This document shows, piece by piece, positions 40,814 to 49,713 of a stretch of 64,000 nucleotides of DNA; the stretch's first letter is position 1, and each line of letters starts with the position of its first letter. The DNA is from a virus, in the IMG/VR virus record IMGVR_UViG_3300036770_003728, positions 1 to 64,000 of that record; one strand, given 5' to 3'. The notes below the pieces were generated by a model, which saw only the letters and a program-made list of their open reading frames with translations, did no database searches and was not told where the DNA came from. A program made the position numbers and the translations under genes.

Positions 40814-42379
40814 GCGTTTTTGCCTAACAGCGTTGTCTTTTTTGGGCCTATTTGTGCCAGAATCGGCGCCAGGAGGTTTAATACTAACACGCCGGCCGGT
40901 AACCACATTAGGTGCAGCCACTGGCTGTTTTTTCTTACCAGCGGTGTGGGCCGGTTGACTATCTTGTTGAGCAGGATCGTCAACGTCATTGGGCTCAGGC
41001 AACTGCTCGGGACGAGTTCCTGGAGGACGTAGCTTGAAACTAAAACCACCTTTGGTGGGATCACTGCCACCGCTTTTGGTTTCAATGGTAACAATGCCGT
41101 CTAGTTGAGCAGGCCACTGAGTAACAAACTTCATTATGCCAGTTTTATTGTCTACTTCGGCATACTGTTGAATAAAATTCATACCCAGTGTTTCTAATAT
41201 AGCACTTTGAAATTCTGGTACTTCTCCGCTGTTGATAATATTCATTACAGCTTTTTTAGTTTCATAAGTTAACTTACCACCATCACTGCCACTGCTACGA
41301 AGATTGGCAAATAGTTTACTAAATTTACTTGGCAATGGTGCGCTGCCTTTTTGTTTGATATTGTCAATGACCATAGCTATAACTTGATCACTCCACGGCA
41401 AAAACGGCTTAAACATTCCAGGAATCTTATCGCCATGTGTTTCTGCTAACACATTCATCACATAAAACACCTGGCTCACGCTGGTTGGTTTCATTAATGA
41501 CTTGTTTGAACAAATATCTAATATTCTTACCACAGTACTGTAGTCTGGGTTGTCTCGGACCGAATCTGGTATCTTAAGTCCGCTCATACTGGGTGCTGCA
41601 CCACCACCTGTGCCTTTGCTACTGATATTAACTGTGTGCCCAGTGGTACGATTGGTTACTTGAGCAAAACTATCTGCTAAAGGAGTATTGGCTTTGCTAG
41701 GAAAATTCAAAGTAAGGCTTTTAACATCTCCACCTAACCATTTCGTAAATGCGGCCTGTTTTCCTGGCCCACCGGCCCATTCTGATCTGCCAGTTACCAT
41801 GGCCAGCACACCAAGATATTCACCAGCATAATCAACTATACTAGTTTTAAGACCTTTGTCCTTGAGTAACTCGGGTGGGATTACAACAGGTTGCCCTGAC
41901 ACAATCTGCTTGGCCATTTGTATAACTGCTTGTCCATACGGAGTACTATTAAGCACTTCATTACTGGCCAACATCGAACCTAACTGCTTGCCAGCAATAG
42001 GTTGGTCTGTGATATTAATCTGACTGGGCTTAAGCAAGGCACTTTCTTTGCTGACTTCTTGTTCACCGTCTTGTCCGGGCACAGCACTGGCTCCACCAAA
42101 ATCACTGGTTTTTAAGAAGCTGCTCATGAGCCAAGATTGACCATTCACGTCCTGTACTGAATAAGATCCTTTGAAATTGTTTTTTTCGTGATCGGCTACA
42201 ATACGAGCCGCTTCCCTGGGATCAACTTGAACTTGGTCACCGTTTTGAGTATAGAAAGGCTGTCCAGCTTGGATACGTTGTATGACTTTTTCAAAGCGGC
42301 CAGGACGTTTGAGAATTTCACCAGGAGTAAGGAATTTGCCTTCTTGTAGTAGGTCAAGTTTGTTAAGTAAATCGCGCAT
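40811..42379 (-). CDS. Large putative internal virion protein with capsid-targeting-like N terminus
   Basis: A 522-residue protein beginning MRDLLNKLDLLQE-GKF, an amphipathic start with a possible gp21-type cut after Glu13 (L-Q-E). Residues about 210-275 (LTLNFPSKANTPLADSF, VNISSKGTGGGAAPS) may form a small nuclease-like or PLP-unlike domain, not assignable by eye. The last 80 residues are proline/lysine/arginine-rich (RPKKDNAVRQKR), suiting DNA contact in the head. A late box AATAAATA lies 4 bases before ATG. The packaging idea is inference from the N terminus and the basic tail. Confidence 0.65.
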   Translation of the reverse strand: MRDLLNKLDLLQEGKFLTPGEILKRPGRFEKVIQRIQAGQPFYTQNGDQVQVDPREAARIVADHEKNNFKGSYSVQDVNGQSWLMSSFLKTSDFGGASAVPGQDGEQEVSKESALLKPSQINITDQPIAGKQLGSMLASNEVLNSTPYGQAVIQMAKQIVSGQPVVIPPELLKDKGLKTSIVDYAGEYLGVLAMVTGRSEWAGGPGKQAAFTKWLGGDVKSLTLNFPSKANTPLADSFAQVTNRTTGHTVNISSKGTGGGAAPSMSGLKIPDSVRDNPDYSTVVRILDICSNKSLMKPTSVSQVFYVMNVLAETHGDKIPGMFKPFLPWSDQVIAMVIDNIKQKGSAPLPSKFSKLFANLRSSGSDGGKLTYETKKAVMNIINSGEVPEFQSAILETLGMNFIQQYAEVDNKTGIMKFVTQWPAQLDGIVTIETKSGGSDPTKGGFSFKLRPPGTRPEQLPEPNDVDDPAQQDSQPAHTAGKKKQPVAAPNVVTGRRVSIKPPGADSGTNRPKKDNAVRQKR

Positions 42380-42382
42380 ATT

Positions 42383-42643
42383 CTATTTATTACGTAAGCC
42401 ATCTATCAAGTCATTGTGTAATTTGTGTTTGACTTTTAAGTATTCTAATTCAAACTCGTTACAGGCTGCTTCTAAGGTGTCTAGTCGATACTCGGCATAA
42501 AGACCTAGCCTAATTATAGTAGCCAAGCTATTTAGGTTATCTTTGTGTTCTTGAATATCAACTACATGGCGGCAACTGCGACTAGTTTTTAGTGCGTCCC
42601 ATTGATCTAGTAGTTCTTGTGCTCGAGTTTCTGTTGTGGCCAT
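42383..42643 (-). CDS. Small helical protein (86 aa)
   Basis: An 86-residue all-helical protein, MATTETRAQELLDQWDALKT..., with RLDTLEAACNEFELEYLKVK near 53-72 as a likely coiled coil. Its stop is 3 bases before the 522-residue gene. The plus-strand homing endonuclease gene begins 64 bases upstream in the other direction, so this gene has been cut off from its old upstream neighbours. No function known. Confidence 0.65.
   Translation of the reverse strand: MATTETRAQELLDQWDALKTSRSCRHVVDIQEHKDNLNSLATIIRLGLYAEYRLDTLEAACNEFELEYLKVKHKLHNDLIDGLRNK
42384..42391 (-). promoter_or_regulatory. Late promoter AATAAATA, 4 bases before ATG
   Basis: The minus strand reads AATAAATA, GAAT, ATG (42379). It overlaps the stop codon of the 86-residue gene. 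The spacing would start the transcript at or within the start codon. Confidence 0.55.
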
Positions 42644-42648
42644 AAATA
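42641..42648 (+). promoter_or_regulatory. Candidate late promoter CATAAATA for homing endonuclease
   Basis: CATAAATA on the plus strand 59 bases before ATG 42707, matching the phage late box except at the first base. It overlaps the start of the divergent 86-residue gene. Confidence 0.4.
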
Positions 42649-42706
42649 AATGTAGTTCACGGGACTGCCATCCCCAACTACTCTAACGCCTAAGGGAGCA
42701 TCAGCA

Positions 42707-43426
42707 ATGTTATTTAGTTCCATCAACATCCCTAGTGGATTTTATGTTTATGCATACATCAGAAAATCCGGTACTCCGTATTATATCGGTAAAGGGAAAA
42801 ATAAAAGAGCATGGACTAAGCATCATATTCAAATTCCAAAAGATAAATCGAGAATAATTATTCTCGAATCAAATTTAACAGAAATAGGAGCGTTTGCTCT
42901 TGAACGACGGTACATTAAATGGTGGGGTCGTAAAAACAACTCTACTGGCATTTTAATTAACGAATCAGAAGGAGGAGAAGGTTCAACTGGTAGATTTAAT
43001 TGGTATAAAGGTAAGACAGAAATAGAAAGATTTGGCAAAGAAAGGGCGAAAGAAATTAGCGAAAAAAGGGTCAGATCAAACAAAGGAAAGTTGAGCCGAC
43101 CTGGTATGAAAAATGGAATGTTTGGTCGGAGTGCTTTGAAAGAAAAAAATTATAAATTTTATACCAACGGTTTAATAGACATTTGTGTTATAGAAGGAAA
43201 TCAACCAATTGGTTTTGTAAGAGGTGTAAGTAGAACTAATTCAAATGCCAAATCTTATACTGTAATAGACCCTGTTGGAGCAAAGTATTGTTTACCCAAA
43301 GGAGATCTTGAAATTTTTTGCCTTAATCATAATGTATCTCTCAGTGGACTTAGACAATTGGCTAGAACAAATAAAATTGGTAAAAGAATGTCTGTTAAAG
43401 GATGGCGATGTTTTTACACAGAGTAA
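42707..43426 (+). CDS. GIY-YIG homing endonuclease with NUMOD-like DNA-binding repeats
   Basis: A 239-residue protein. [20 protein letters not shown] near 11-30 is the GIY-YIG core, KRAWTKH gives the arginine, and [15 protein letters not shown] near 61-75 the catalytic glutamate. [14 protein letters not shown] near 127-140 is a NUMOD3-like repeat, and the C-terminal 90 residues hold further small DNA-binding modules. It is plus-strand in a minus-strand genome and visibly richer in AT than its neighbours, which fits a mobile free-standing homing gene. GGGAG lies 9 bases before ATG. Confidence 0.9.
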   Translation: MLFSSINIPSGFYVYAYIRKSGTPYYIGKGKNKRAWTKHHIQIPKDKSRIIILESNLTEIGAFALERRYIKWWGRKNNSTGILINESEGGEGSTGRFNWYKGKTEIERFGKERAKEISEKRVRSNKGKLSRPGMKNGMFGRSALKEKNYKFYTNGLIDICVIEGNQPIGFVRGVSRTNSNAKSYTVIDPVGAKYCLPKGDLEIFCLNHNVSLSGLRQLARTNKIGKRMSVKGWRCFYTE

Positions 43427-43866
43427 TCCTCCATTCCCGCAGTCTTTAATCTTACTAAATGTCCTTGCATATAATTTTTTGACTCTAATCCCTTCATGAT
43501 TCCGAGGTACTTATTTCTTAAAAGTGCAACTTCATTTATGATTGTTTCATAATCAATGACTTCATCAGTACCATCTACATATTTTTCAGCATCTCTGCTA
43601 CTCAATGCCCTATTATAGTTTTCGAGATATTTCTGAAAATGGACTTTTCGTATTTTACGGAGTTGTATATTAAGGAAGTTAAGCACCGCTTCAATCTCTT
43701 GTAGTTGATTAAAACGATGCTCGGTAATCCCAGGCAACTGACTAATGCTCTTTTCTACACTACCGCGTATATGACATTCAGTTCTTGCTGTGTCTAATTC
43801 ACGTTCGTAATAAGCTATAAAGTCCGGAATATTGGCTATATCCTGTACTACACGATTGTACCACAT
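43414..43866 (-). CDS. Conserved T4-like phage protein (150 aa)
   Basis: A 150-residue all-helical protein: [20 protein letters not shown], then [20 protein letters not shown] near 46-65 and [16 protein letters not shown] near 85-100, ending in a helical [21 protein letters not shown] recall close relatives in other aquatic T4-like phages without function. It follows UvsX and two small genes and shares a base with the previous stop. Its 3' end overlaps the convergent homing endonuclease gene by 13 bases. Confidence 0.7.
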   Translation of the reverse strand: MWYNRVVQDIANIPDFIAYYERELDTARTECHIRGSVEKSISQLPGITEHRFNQLQEIEAVLNFLNIQLRKIRKVHFQKYLENYNRALSSRDAEKYVDGTDEVIDYETIINEVALLRNKYLGIMKGLESKNYMQGHLVRLKTAGMEDYSV

Positions 43867-44093
43867 TATTCGTCATAGTCTTCGTCATAGTCATCTTCGG
43901 CTGGGCCGGCGTATTCCTTAAACGCACGACCCAGGGCTGCATCTGTTCGCCCAAATTCTTTAAGCTCTGCATCGTCAAGATAGTCTACCATGATACTCAT
44001 AACATTATCGGCTGCTTCTTGGCGATCTTTAACAGGTATGTACTGCTTTAGAATTGAATATGCTTCACTGAGCACTTCTACATCAATGGTCAT
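43866..44093 (-). CDS. Small acidic conserved phage protein (75 aa)
   Basis: A 75-residue protein: VLSEAYSILKQYIPVKDRQE near 6-25, LKEFGRTDAALGRAFKEY near 44-61, and a strongly acidic tail (EDDYDEDYDE). I recall similar small acidic proteins in aquatic T4-like phages. The tail could mimic DNA or contact a polymerase, as with T4 gp33-type co-factors, but there is no match to gp33. It is coupled to genes on both sides by 1-4 base overlaps. Confidence 0.65.
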   Translation of the reverse strand: MTIDVEVLSEAYSILKQYIPVKDRQEAADNVMSIMVDYLDDAELKEFGRTDAALGRAFKEYAGPAEDDYDEDYDE

Positions 44094-44272
44094 TTGGTCT
44101 TCCTTGATTTCAATGAACGAGCTAAACGTAACACAATATTCTCTACTTTGTCAAGCTCATGTCTGATTTCAATTTGCTCTTTCAAATCTCGCAAACTGTT
44201 GTCAATTAGCTCTATGTATCTTATTAATTTATCTACTCTAGCTTCAAGCTCATCAAATCTATCTGGCATCAC
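44090..44272 (-). CDS. Small coiled-coil protein (60 aa)
   Basis: A 60-residue protein with one long helix of heptad type (FDELEARVDKLIRYIELIDN, then SLRDLKEQIEIRHELDKVEN) and a basic end (SLKSRKTK). It overlaps uvsX and the next gene by 4 bases each. It likely forms dimers or trimers; in this setting it may be a recombination accessory, but nothing in the sequence proves that. Confidence 0.6.
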   Translation of the reverse strand: MMPDRFDELEARVDKLIRYIELIDNSLRDLKEQIEIRHELDKVENIVLRLARSLKSRKTK

Positions 44273-45342
44273 TCGGCTTCGGCACTATCTCCCGAAGGCT
44301 CCTCTTTCGTTACCTGGTGTGGATTAGCCACAAAATCGGCCATAACCCTGTCCAGACTCGAATCCTCATTGCGCTCCCAGGCTTTACGAAACTGCTTAAT
44401 CACAGTGCCGTCTGCCAATGTATATTTAAGACTATTGCCATCTTTTTGAAGTAAGCCTTTTCCTTCAAACAAGTCTACCAAGCCTGAGTAGGGATTCATC
44501 CCAGTCTCATACGGAATTTTGACTTGTACACTTTCAAAAGGTTTGGCATATCGTGTTTTCATAATCTTACAGGCTGATCGAATGCCTTTGACTTCGGATA
44601 TCTTATTGCCATCCTCATCCTCTTTGAGCTTGAGTTTACGCATGGCTACTACAATCGAACTAGCATAGATAAAGCCTTGCCCACCTGAGATCTTGTCATC
44701 CGGATCAAACATGTCTTGGCTGGCATAGGTATGATTAGTTGCTACTAGGCCAATGTTAAGACTGCCAAACATATTCACACAGTTTCTAACCAATGCTGTT
44801 AGTGCTTTGGGCTTTCGTCCTAGGTCACCTTTAAGGTCGCCTGCGTCAAACTGATTCACATCAGTGGGAGTCAACAACATGCCCAAGCTATCTAATACAA
44901 ACAAGACTTTGGGACGTGACTCTTCAGGTAATGTTTTGTACTCTTTTACGAACTCACTAATCATTTTAGCCACATCATCAATCATGGCCATGTTGAGTTT
45001 GAGTAATTTACTTTCATCAGTATCAACGCCTAGTGCTTTAAGCCAGTCTTCGTCTAGTGCGTTTTCAGTATCAATAAGGATAGGATAGATACCTTGTTGT
45101 TGGGCGTGCCTAATCAAATTACCACTACAGATAAAACTCTTACCGGCACCAGATTCGCCAGCAAATACCGTTACTTTACCAAGAGGCACTCCCCTGTCAA
45201 AAGCACCGGAAATTAGGTAGTTTAAGGCGTAATTTCCGGTGGAAATCCAGTCTGTAGGGTCGTTAAATCCAATGCTAACGCCTTCAATGCTCTTAGTTAT
45301 GCTTTTGCGAAATTTCGACAAATCAAAAGGTCTTTGTGCCAT
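44269..45342 (-). CDS. uvsX: UvsX recombinase (RecA family)
   Basis: A 357-residue recombinase. Walker A is FAGESGAGKSFICSG near 57-71, Walker B is KVLFVLDSLGMLLTP near 145-159, and GLVATNHTYASQDMF near 196-210 is the L1/L2-side segment. The length is close to T4 UvsX (391). It loads on single-stranded DNA and drives strand exchange in recombination-dependent replication, with UvsW and gp32 as encoded partners. The C-terminal tail is acidic (EEPSGDSAEAE), as in the family. Confidence 0.95.
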   Translation of the reverse strand: MAQRPFDLSKFRKSITKSIEGVSIGFNDPTDWISTGNYALNYLISGAFDRGVPLGKVTVFAGESGAGKSFICSGNLIRHAQQQGIYPILIDTENALDEDWLKALGVDTDESKLLKLNMAMIDDVAKMISEFVKEYKTLPEESRPKVLFVLDSLGMLLTPTDVNQFDAGDLKGDLGRKPKALTALVRNCVNMFGSLNIGLVATNHTYASQDMFDPDDKISGGQGFIYASSIVVAMRKLKLKEDEDGNKISEVKGIRSACKIMKTRYAKPFESVQVKIPYETGMNPYSGLVDLFEGKGLLQKDGNSLKYTLADGTVIKQFRKAWERNEDSSLDRVMADFVANPHQVTKEEPSGDSAEAE

Positions 45343-45554
45343 TATTTTATTCCCTTTGGATATTCTCGAGGTTGGACTATAATGTCAGTCCTACCAATGG
45401 CTTGTAGCCAAGTATTCAGTCTGTGAATGATAGTAGAATCGTCACGTGGGTTATCAAAGTTTATATTACAGTCCATAACTGTGTCTCCGGTGCTGTCTTC
45501 TCGACTGGAAAAATTGAGAGAATAGCTCTCATTAATCTTTGTAGATTTTGCCAT
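45342..45554 (-). CDS. Small protein between gp32 and UvsX (70 aa)
   Basis: A 70-residue protein with NESYSLNFSSREDST near 8-22 and a helix IIHRLNTWLQAIGRTDIIV near 41-59. The ATG at 45554 follows a strong hairpin after gp32, and its stop shares a base with the UvsX start. Possibly a recombination accessory by location. I recall similar short proteins at this place in other aquatic T4-like phages. Confidence 0.65.
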   Translation of the reverse strand: MAKSTKINESYSLNFSSREDSTGDTVMDCNINFDNPRDDSTIIHRLNTWLQAIGRTDIIVQPREYPKGIK

Positions 45555-45577
45555 ATTTTTGTCCTAGCAGATGGGAT

Positions 45578-45600
45578 GGACAAGGGCCTGGCCCTTGTCC
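45578..45600 (-). other. Strong hairpin just after gp32 (RNA stabiliser or attenuator)
   Basis: GGACAAGGGC, 3 bases, GCCCTTGTCC: a perfect 10-bp stem with a 3-base loop, between the gp32 stop and the next gene. There is no T tract, so it should not terminate by itself; it could block 3' decay of gp32 mRNA or slow readthrough. Confidence 0.6.
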
Positions 45601-45613
45601 TAGTACTACATTA

Positions 45614-46606
45614 TTACTTTTGACGGTTGCGAATCATCGCAAGAATATCTTCGGCACGTTGGCTAGAACTCTTGGAGTCTGCTGCTGGTGCCGGAGTTTT
45701 CACTGGGGCAGTAGGTGCCACATCATCTTCATCTGCATCCATGTCCTCTACAGAGGCACGGGCTGGGGCAGCAGGTGCAGGCGAAGCTGCTTCAGTGGGC
45801 GCGGTTCCAACATCCAAACCAGGTGGCTTGTAATATTGCCCCCAACGCTCTGCATCATATTCCTTCCCGTCTACAGAAGCTTCAAACATTTCCTTGATGA
45901 TCCTAAGTTCAACATCACCAGGTTTCTTGGGTAAGAACTCACTGAGATTGAACAGTCCATATTTTTCGATTGCCGCTAAATCGTCTGAAGCCAGCGCCGT
46001 CTCACGACGTGCCCATTTACTAGTGCTGTAATCAGCATAACCACCTTTGCTGGTTTTACTTACAGTAAAATCCAAACCATTCTCATAATCTGTAGGAAGA
46101 TTCTCAAGCTCAGGATCCATTAATGAACCTTTAATAAGGTTAAAGATCTGCGGGCTAATAATAAACCTGCGGATGGGATTTTCAGGAACCCTGTCCTCTT
46201 TCAGCGGATTATCGCGCACAAACCCTTGAAAAAGATATGACTTTTTCTTCCAATACTTACGACCCATTTCTTCCATACTTGGATCTTTGAACCAGGTACG
46301 AACTTCGGCCAGGATCGGGCAAGGAGTATCCTTACCATACATTTCCATACAGGGCACTTGAACAATCACTGGACGGCTATCTGCCTGTCCTTTGATGCCA
46401 GCAAACGGCAATTTAATCATTGCACGTTCAACCCAAAAGAAAGTATTTTTGGAGTCGGCGTCTGGGAGGAAACGAATTTTGGCCGAGGAACCTTCTTCGA
46501 TGTTCCAGTGTGGGTAGATCCCACCGTCGCCATTTGTTGAACCGGATGAGCCACGGTTCTCGGCTGCTGCTAATTTTGCGCGAATTTCTGCTAGTGTAGT
46601 TGCCAT
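45614..46606 (-). CDS. 32: Single-stranded DNA-binding protein (T4 gp32)
   Basis: A 330-residue protein with the gp32 plan: N-terminal basic region (IRAKLAAAENRG, residues 6-17), an OB core from about 30 to 250 with a zinc-site region including CMEMYGKDTPCPILAEV near 86-102, and an acidic, alanine/proline-rich C-terminal tail (SVEDMDADEDD) for protein partners. It coats ssDNA and organises replication and recombination proteins. It has its own promoter and a 66-base leader with AAAGGA near the ATG, the setting in which T4 gp32 autoregulates. Confidence 0.94.
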   Translation of the reverse strand: MATTLAEIRAKLAAAENRGSSGSTNGDGGIYPHWNIEEGSSAKIRFLPDADSKNTFFWVERAMIKLPFAGIKGQADSRPVIVQVPCMEMYGKDTPCPILAEVRTWFKDPSMEEMGRKYWKKKSYLFQGFVRDNPLKEDRVPENPIRRFIISPQIFNLIKGSLMDPELENLPTDYENGLDFTVSKTSKGGYADYSTSKWARRETALASDDLAAIEKYGLFNLSEFLPKKPGDVELRIIKEMFEASVDGKEYDAERWGQYYKPPGLDVGTAPTEAASPAPAAPARASVEDMDADEDDVAPTAPVKTPAPAADSKSSSQRAEDILAMIRNRQK

Positions 46607-46671
46607 GATGAATGTCCTTTATATTAAGATGGTCTTACAAAAAGTGCTTAGATATACTCTGCACAATGCAT

Positions 46672-46699
46672 AGTATAACATTTGTATTTAGCTTGTCAA
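46672..46699 (-). promoter_or_regulatory. Sigma70-type promoter TTGACA-16-TATACT for gp32
   Basis: -35 TTGACA at 46694-46699 and -10 TATACT at 46672-46677, spacer 16. It starts inside the T tract of the terminator upstream; the leader to ATG 46606 is about 60 bases. Confidence 0.85.
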
Positions 46700-46700
46700 C

Positions 46701-46723
46701 AAAAAAGACAGAATAAATCTGTC
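46701..46723 (-). terminator. Rho-independent terminator fused to gp32 promoter
   Basis: Minus sense: stem GACAGA, loop TTTAT, stem TCTGTC, then six T that merge with GTTGACA. It ends the terminase-side late operon (stop of last gene at 46742). Confidence 0.88.
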
Positions 46724-46741
46724 CGTTATAAACTTAGTAGT

Positions 46742-48115
46742 TTATCGTATCCCTGCTAATCGACGTATGTCGCCTACGTCGTCAGTGTTTTGAGCCTGTG
46801 TGGCTCTAGGATTGTTTTGATCTTGGTTTGGTACCACGCTGCCTATTTCTGGCATCATGCTTTGATACTCAGGATAGTTTTCTACAAACCAATCATCAAT
46901 AATTTTTCTAACATCGGCTTGTTCGCCTTGCGTTTGAGCAGCTTGGCTGATCAAATCAACCAGTTCTTCATTGTCGGTAACTGAGCTAATTGCTGCAATT
47001 GCATCCTGCCCATCACGTCCGGCCTTGATAGGCTCTTTCATAATGGTTTGTAACTGTTCTAAATCCGCTTCGCCTAGTTCTTCGTTGACCTGTTCGGCCC
47101 AATTACTAAATTGTTCTACGTATTTGGCTTCTCCGACTTGACGCTGTTGATAGGCCCGATATACATAGGGCAACGCTGTGGTAAGACGATCATCAAACAT
47201 CTTTTTCACAAAGCGTTCTTTAAGCTCATCAATGTCATAGTCATCTTCGATATTGGACTCTGGTATAAATGTTTCTGCAAACTCTTGATAATGACGAGTT
47301 TTTCCTAGTTTACCCAAATTGGATTTCAAACCACGATAACGCTCAATCGCGCTTTCAACCATACCGGTGGTTTCTGTATCTTCAAATTGACGATGGCGAG
47401 TGCTGCGTACAAAAAAAGCCAAATTATTCATTTCTTCGGCTATGCCTTGAATATGCTGCCCTGCTTCATCATAGATTTTACCGCCATGTGCTAAATGCTG
47501 TGCCATAGCACGACCCAGGCTTAGTTTATTGTAAGGCATACGAAAACGTTCGCCCTCAGCAGTTTCTACAAACATGCTTTCAATTTTTCGACTGCGGGCG
47601 CCCGGTTTGCTTTCATCAACTGCTTCACTATGGCGTACTATCAAACGAGTAGCACCAAACTCTTGTATACTGGTTCTTGTGGTACCATGCCATTGTACGC
47701 TTTCTACCACTGGACTATTGGCACTAGAATAGTTACTTTGCTGGCGTGCAGTGGTTTCCACATCTCTTTTGGTCAAACTGCTGCGATTAATATCGCGTAT
47801 ATCAAAGTTTAACATATTACGTCGAGCAAACTGTCGAAGATTACGAAGGAACTGTTGCCATTCTGATTCTTGCTCAGGTGTAAAATCCAGTGCCATACCT
47901 TTGCTGAACGTAGCTTTTAGGCTTTTGCCATCCAATATGTTTAATGTAATTGTTCCATGTTTTACACCATCACGACTTTTATAATCAAAGTTATAAAACT
48001 TTGCCTGCTGCGGGTCGTCAATAGTCTTGCCATTTTCGTCGCCAATGGTCACATTGTCGAATCTGCTGCGTATTTTATTAAAAAGCTCGTCGGCTATGGA
48101 TTCAATATTGTTCAT
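46742..48115 (-). CDS. Conserved phage protein, probably head-associated (457 aa)
   Basis: A 457-residue protein starting MNNIESIADELFNKIRSRFD. Residues 20-110 are a beta-rich domain, 160-260 a mixed domain (RLIVRHSEAVDESKPGARSR, KLSLGRAMAQHLAHGGK), and the rest helical and acidic. The C terminus DIRRLAGIR resembles the ELQRLAGV motif of the 89-residue gene before the terminase. It follows gp17 in the same operon. I recall relatives in aquatic T4-like phages but not a function. Confidence 0.65.
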   Translation of the reverse strand: MNNIESIADELFNKIRSRFDNVTIGDENGKTIDDPQQAKFYNFDYKSRDGVKHGTITLNILDGKSLKATFSKGMALDFTPEQESEWQQFLRNLRQFARRNMLNFDIRDINRSSLTKRDVETTARQQSNYSSANSPVVESVQWHGTTRTSIQEFGATRLIVRHSEAVDESKPGARSRKIESMFVETAEGERFRMPYNKLSLGRAMAQHLAHGGKIYDEAGQHIQGIAEEMNNLAFFVRSTRHRQFEDTETTGMVESAIERYRGLKSNLGKLGKTRHYQEFAETFIPESNIEDDYDIDELKERFVKKMFDDRLTTALPYVYRAYQQRQVGEAKYVEQFSNWAEQVNEELGEADLEQLQTIMKEPIKAGRDGQDAIAAISSVTDNEELVDLISQAAQTQGEQADVRKIIDDWFVENYPEYQSMMPEIGSVVPNQDQNNPRATQAQNTDDVGDIRRLAGIR

Positions 48116-48122
48116 AATACTA

Positions 48123-48130
48123 TATTTAGT
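48123..48130 (-). promoter_or_regulatory. Candidate late promoter ACTAAATA
   Basis: The minus strand reads ACTAAATA, 7 bases, ATG (48115), overlapping the end of the terminase gene. It could provide a second late start for the 457-residue gene; the two leading bases differ from TATAAATA. Confidence 0.35.
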
Positions 48131-49695
48131 TATATCATAATGAATGGCATGGGTTCGATGATTTCATCAAAACTGTCTTTTAATTTACTGTCGATGTCGG
48201 GATCAAAACTCTGCAATACCTGAGTCATCCGCACAGCCAATAACATACTCAATACTAGATCATCTGTTTCACCAATCTTAGCAGCAAAACTACCAGCTGA
48301 TGCTACAAAGTTTTTAAGTTCACTAATCAAGTTTCTGCTGTTTACAGTCATTTTTTTAGACTCAATCATGGTCTTAAGTTTGGCGCAAGCAGCTAGTTTA
48401 CTTTTGTTGGTGGTAGTGAAGCCTTTGCGATATCTACGACTTTGTCCAATTTTATGCGGTTCGCTCAAAAATAAACCACGAATATTTTCTTCGCCCAACT
48501 CACTTATGGTAATAAGTGCTGCTTCACCTAAGGTATTGTTTTCTACACTATAATAGATATTATTTTCAGATCCAGTGCATTCATTGATATAGTTACAGAT
48601 TTCTTTTAACACATTGATTTGACCTGGCACTGGTGTACGATTATGCTGCCATTCCGCCACTTGCTGACAACTAGGTAACTCTAGAACCTGAATAGCTGCC
48701 GGATCGCCGCCGGTGCCCAAGCTAGGATCAAGAGCCACAATATAGGTATTTTCCCTTGAAGGCTTTTTGTACCAGCGTATTTGCCCTTGACGTTCGATGG
48801 GTTCACGTCCTTCGAGGTCAATCAAGGTAGTTGGAGCAATTAGTGTTTCATCAAAAATCAAAAATTCACAACCAATCTCACGACGGAAACGATCGTCACC
48901 TAACTGTGCTCGCTGCTCTGCTGCCCATGTTTCATCTCTGTCAGGATGTTCGTTCCAGTGTGCTTGATATGCTTTGAACCCATTTATACCGAGCTCAGTG
49001 GGATTACCATAGCTATCTACACACTTATTGGCACCTTTCCATAGCTCAGCAAACTTGTCCTCATCGCTATTTGGCGTCGATGTGATAATAGCTTTACCAC
49101 CAGTGCTTAATGTTGGTGAGATGGATGTCCAGAATTCTTTGGCAATAGTAGGACGCACATAGGCAAACTCATCAGCATATAGTAAGGAGATACTCATACC
49201 ACGACCAGTTGTTTCTGTAGTTGTTTGTGCTACTATGCGTGATCCGTTGTCAAATTCTAAACTGCCTTTATTATAACTAGTAACACCGGCACGTATATGA
49301 TCTGGCACACTTTCGTAAGCATACCTAACACGCTGCATGATTTCTTGTGCGCCTGTATATTTGTGTGCGGCCACTAGAACTGTACTGTCTGGTATAAACA
49401 TAGCGTACCACAGTAGGTAGCCTGCTGCCGATGTAGTTTTACCAGTCTGGCGCGGCATTAGGCTGATACTAAATCTATAGTTGTGATATGTATTAATTAA
49501 TCGCGTTTGATATCCATATGGCTGGTATAACATTCTTCCACGCACAGGATGCTGTATGTAGAAAAAGTTACTCATAAAATATTCTGGCCCCGAATCGGGA
49601 TCTGCACAGGCCATAAACTCTCGAATCTGCTGTTCAGTAAATGATTCAGCAGTGTGAGGTTTTTTGATTAAGGTATAATCTAAGGGCTTGCTCAT
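48130..49695 (-). CDS. 17: Large terminase subunit (T4 gp17)
   Basis: A 521-residue packaging motor. SLMPRQTGKTTSAAGYLL near 78-95 is the Walker A with the Q motif before it, SLLYADEFAYV near 166-176 Walker B with catalytic glutamate, and ITSTPNSDEDKF near 197-208 the coupling motif. The nuclease domain has VALDPSLGTGGDPAAIQV near 304-321 (first Asp), YSVENNTLGE near 360 and DDLVLSMLLAV near 487 (last Asp). All catalytic residues are present. It cuts concatemers and pumps DNA into the head with gp16. Confidence 0.95.
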   Translation of the reverse strand: MSKPLDYTLIKKPHTAESFTEQQIREFMACADPDSGPEYFMSNFFYIQHPVRGRMLYQPYGYQTRLINTYHNYRFSISLMPRQTGKTTSAAGYLLWYAMFIPDSTVLVAAHKYTGAQEIMQRVRYAYESVPDHIRAGVTSYNKGSLEFDNGSRIVAQTTTETTGRGMSISLLYADEFAYVRPTIAKEFWTSISPTLSTGGKAIITSTPNSDEDKFAELWKGANKCVDSYGNPTELGINGFKAYQAHWNEHPDRDETWAAEQRAQLGDDRFRREIGCEFLIFDETLIAPTTLIDLEGREPIERQGQIRWYKKPSRENTYIVALDPSLGTGGDPAAIQVLELPSCQQVAEWQHNRTPVPGQINVLKEICNYINECTGSENNIYYSVENNTLGEAALITISELGEENIRGLFLSEPHKIGQSRRYRKGFTTTNKSKLAACAKLKTMIESKKMTVNSRNLISELKNFVASAGSFAAKIGETDDLVLSMLLAVRMTQVLQSFDPDIDSKLKDSFDEIIEPMPFIMI

Positions 49696-49713
49696 ACTTT
49701 TACTTAGTAGAGC

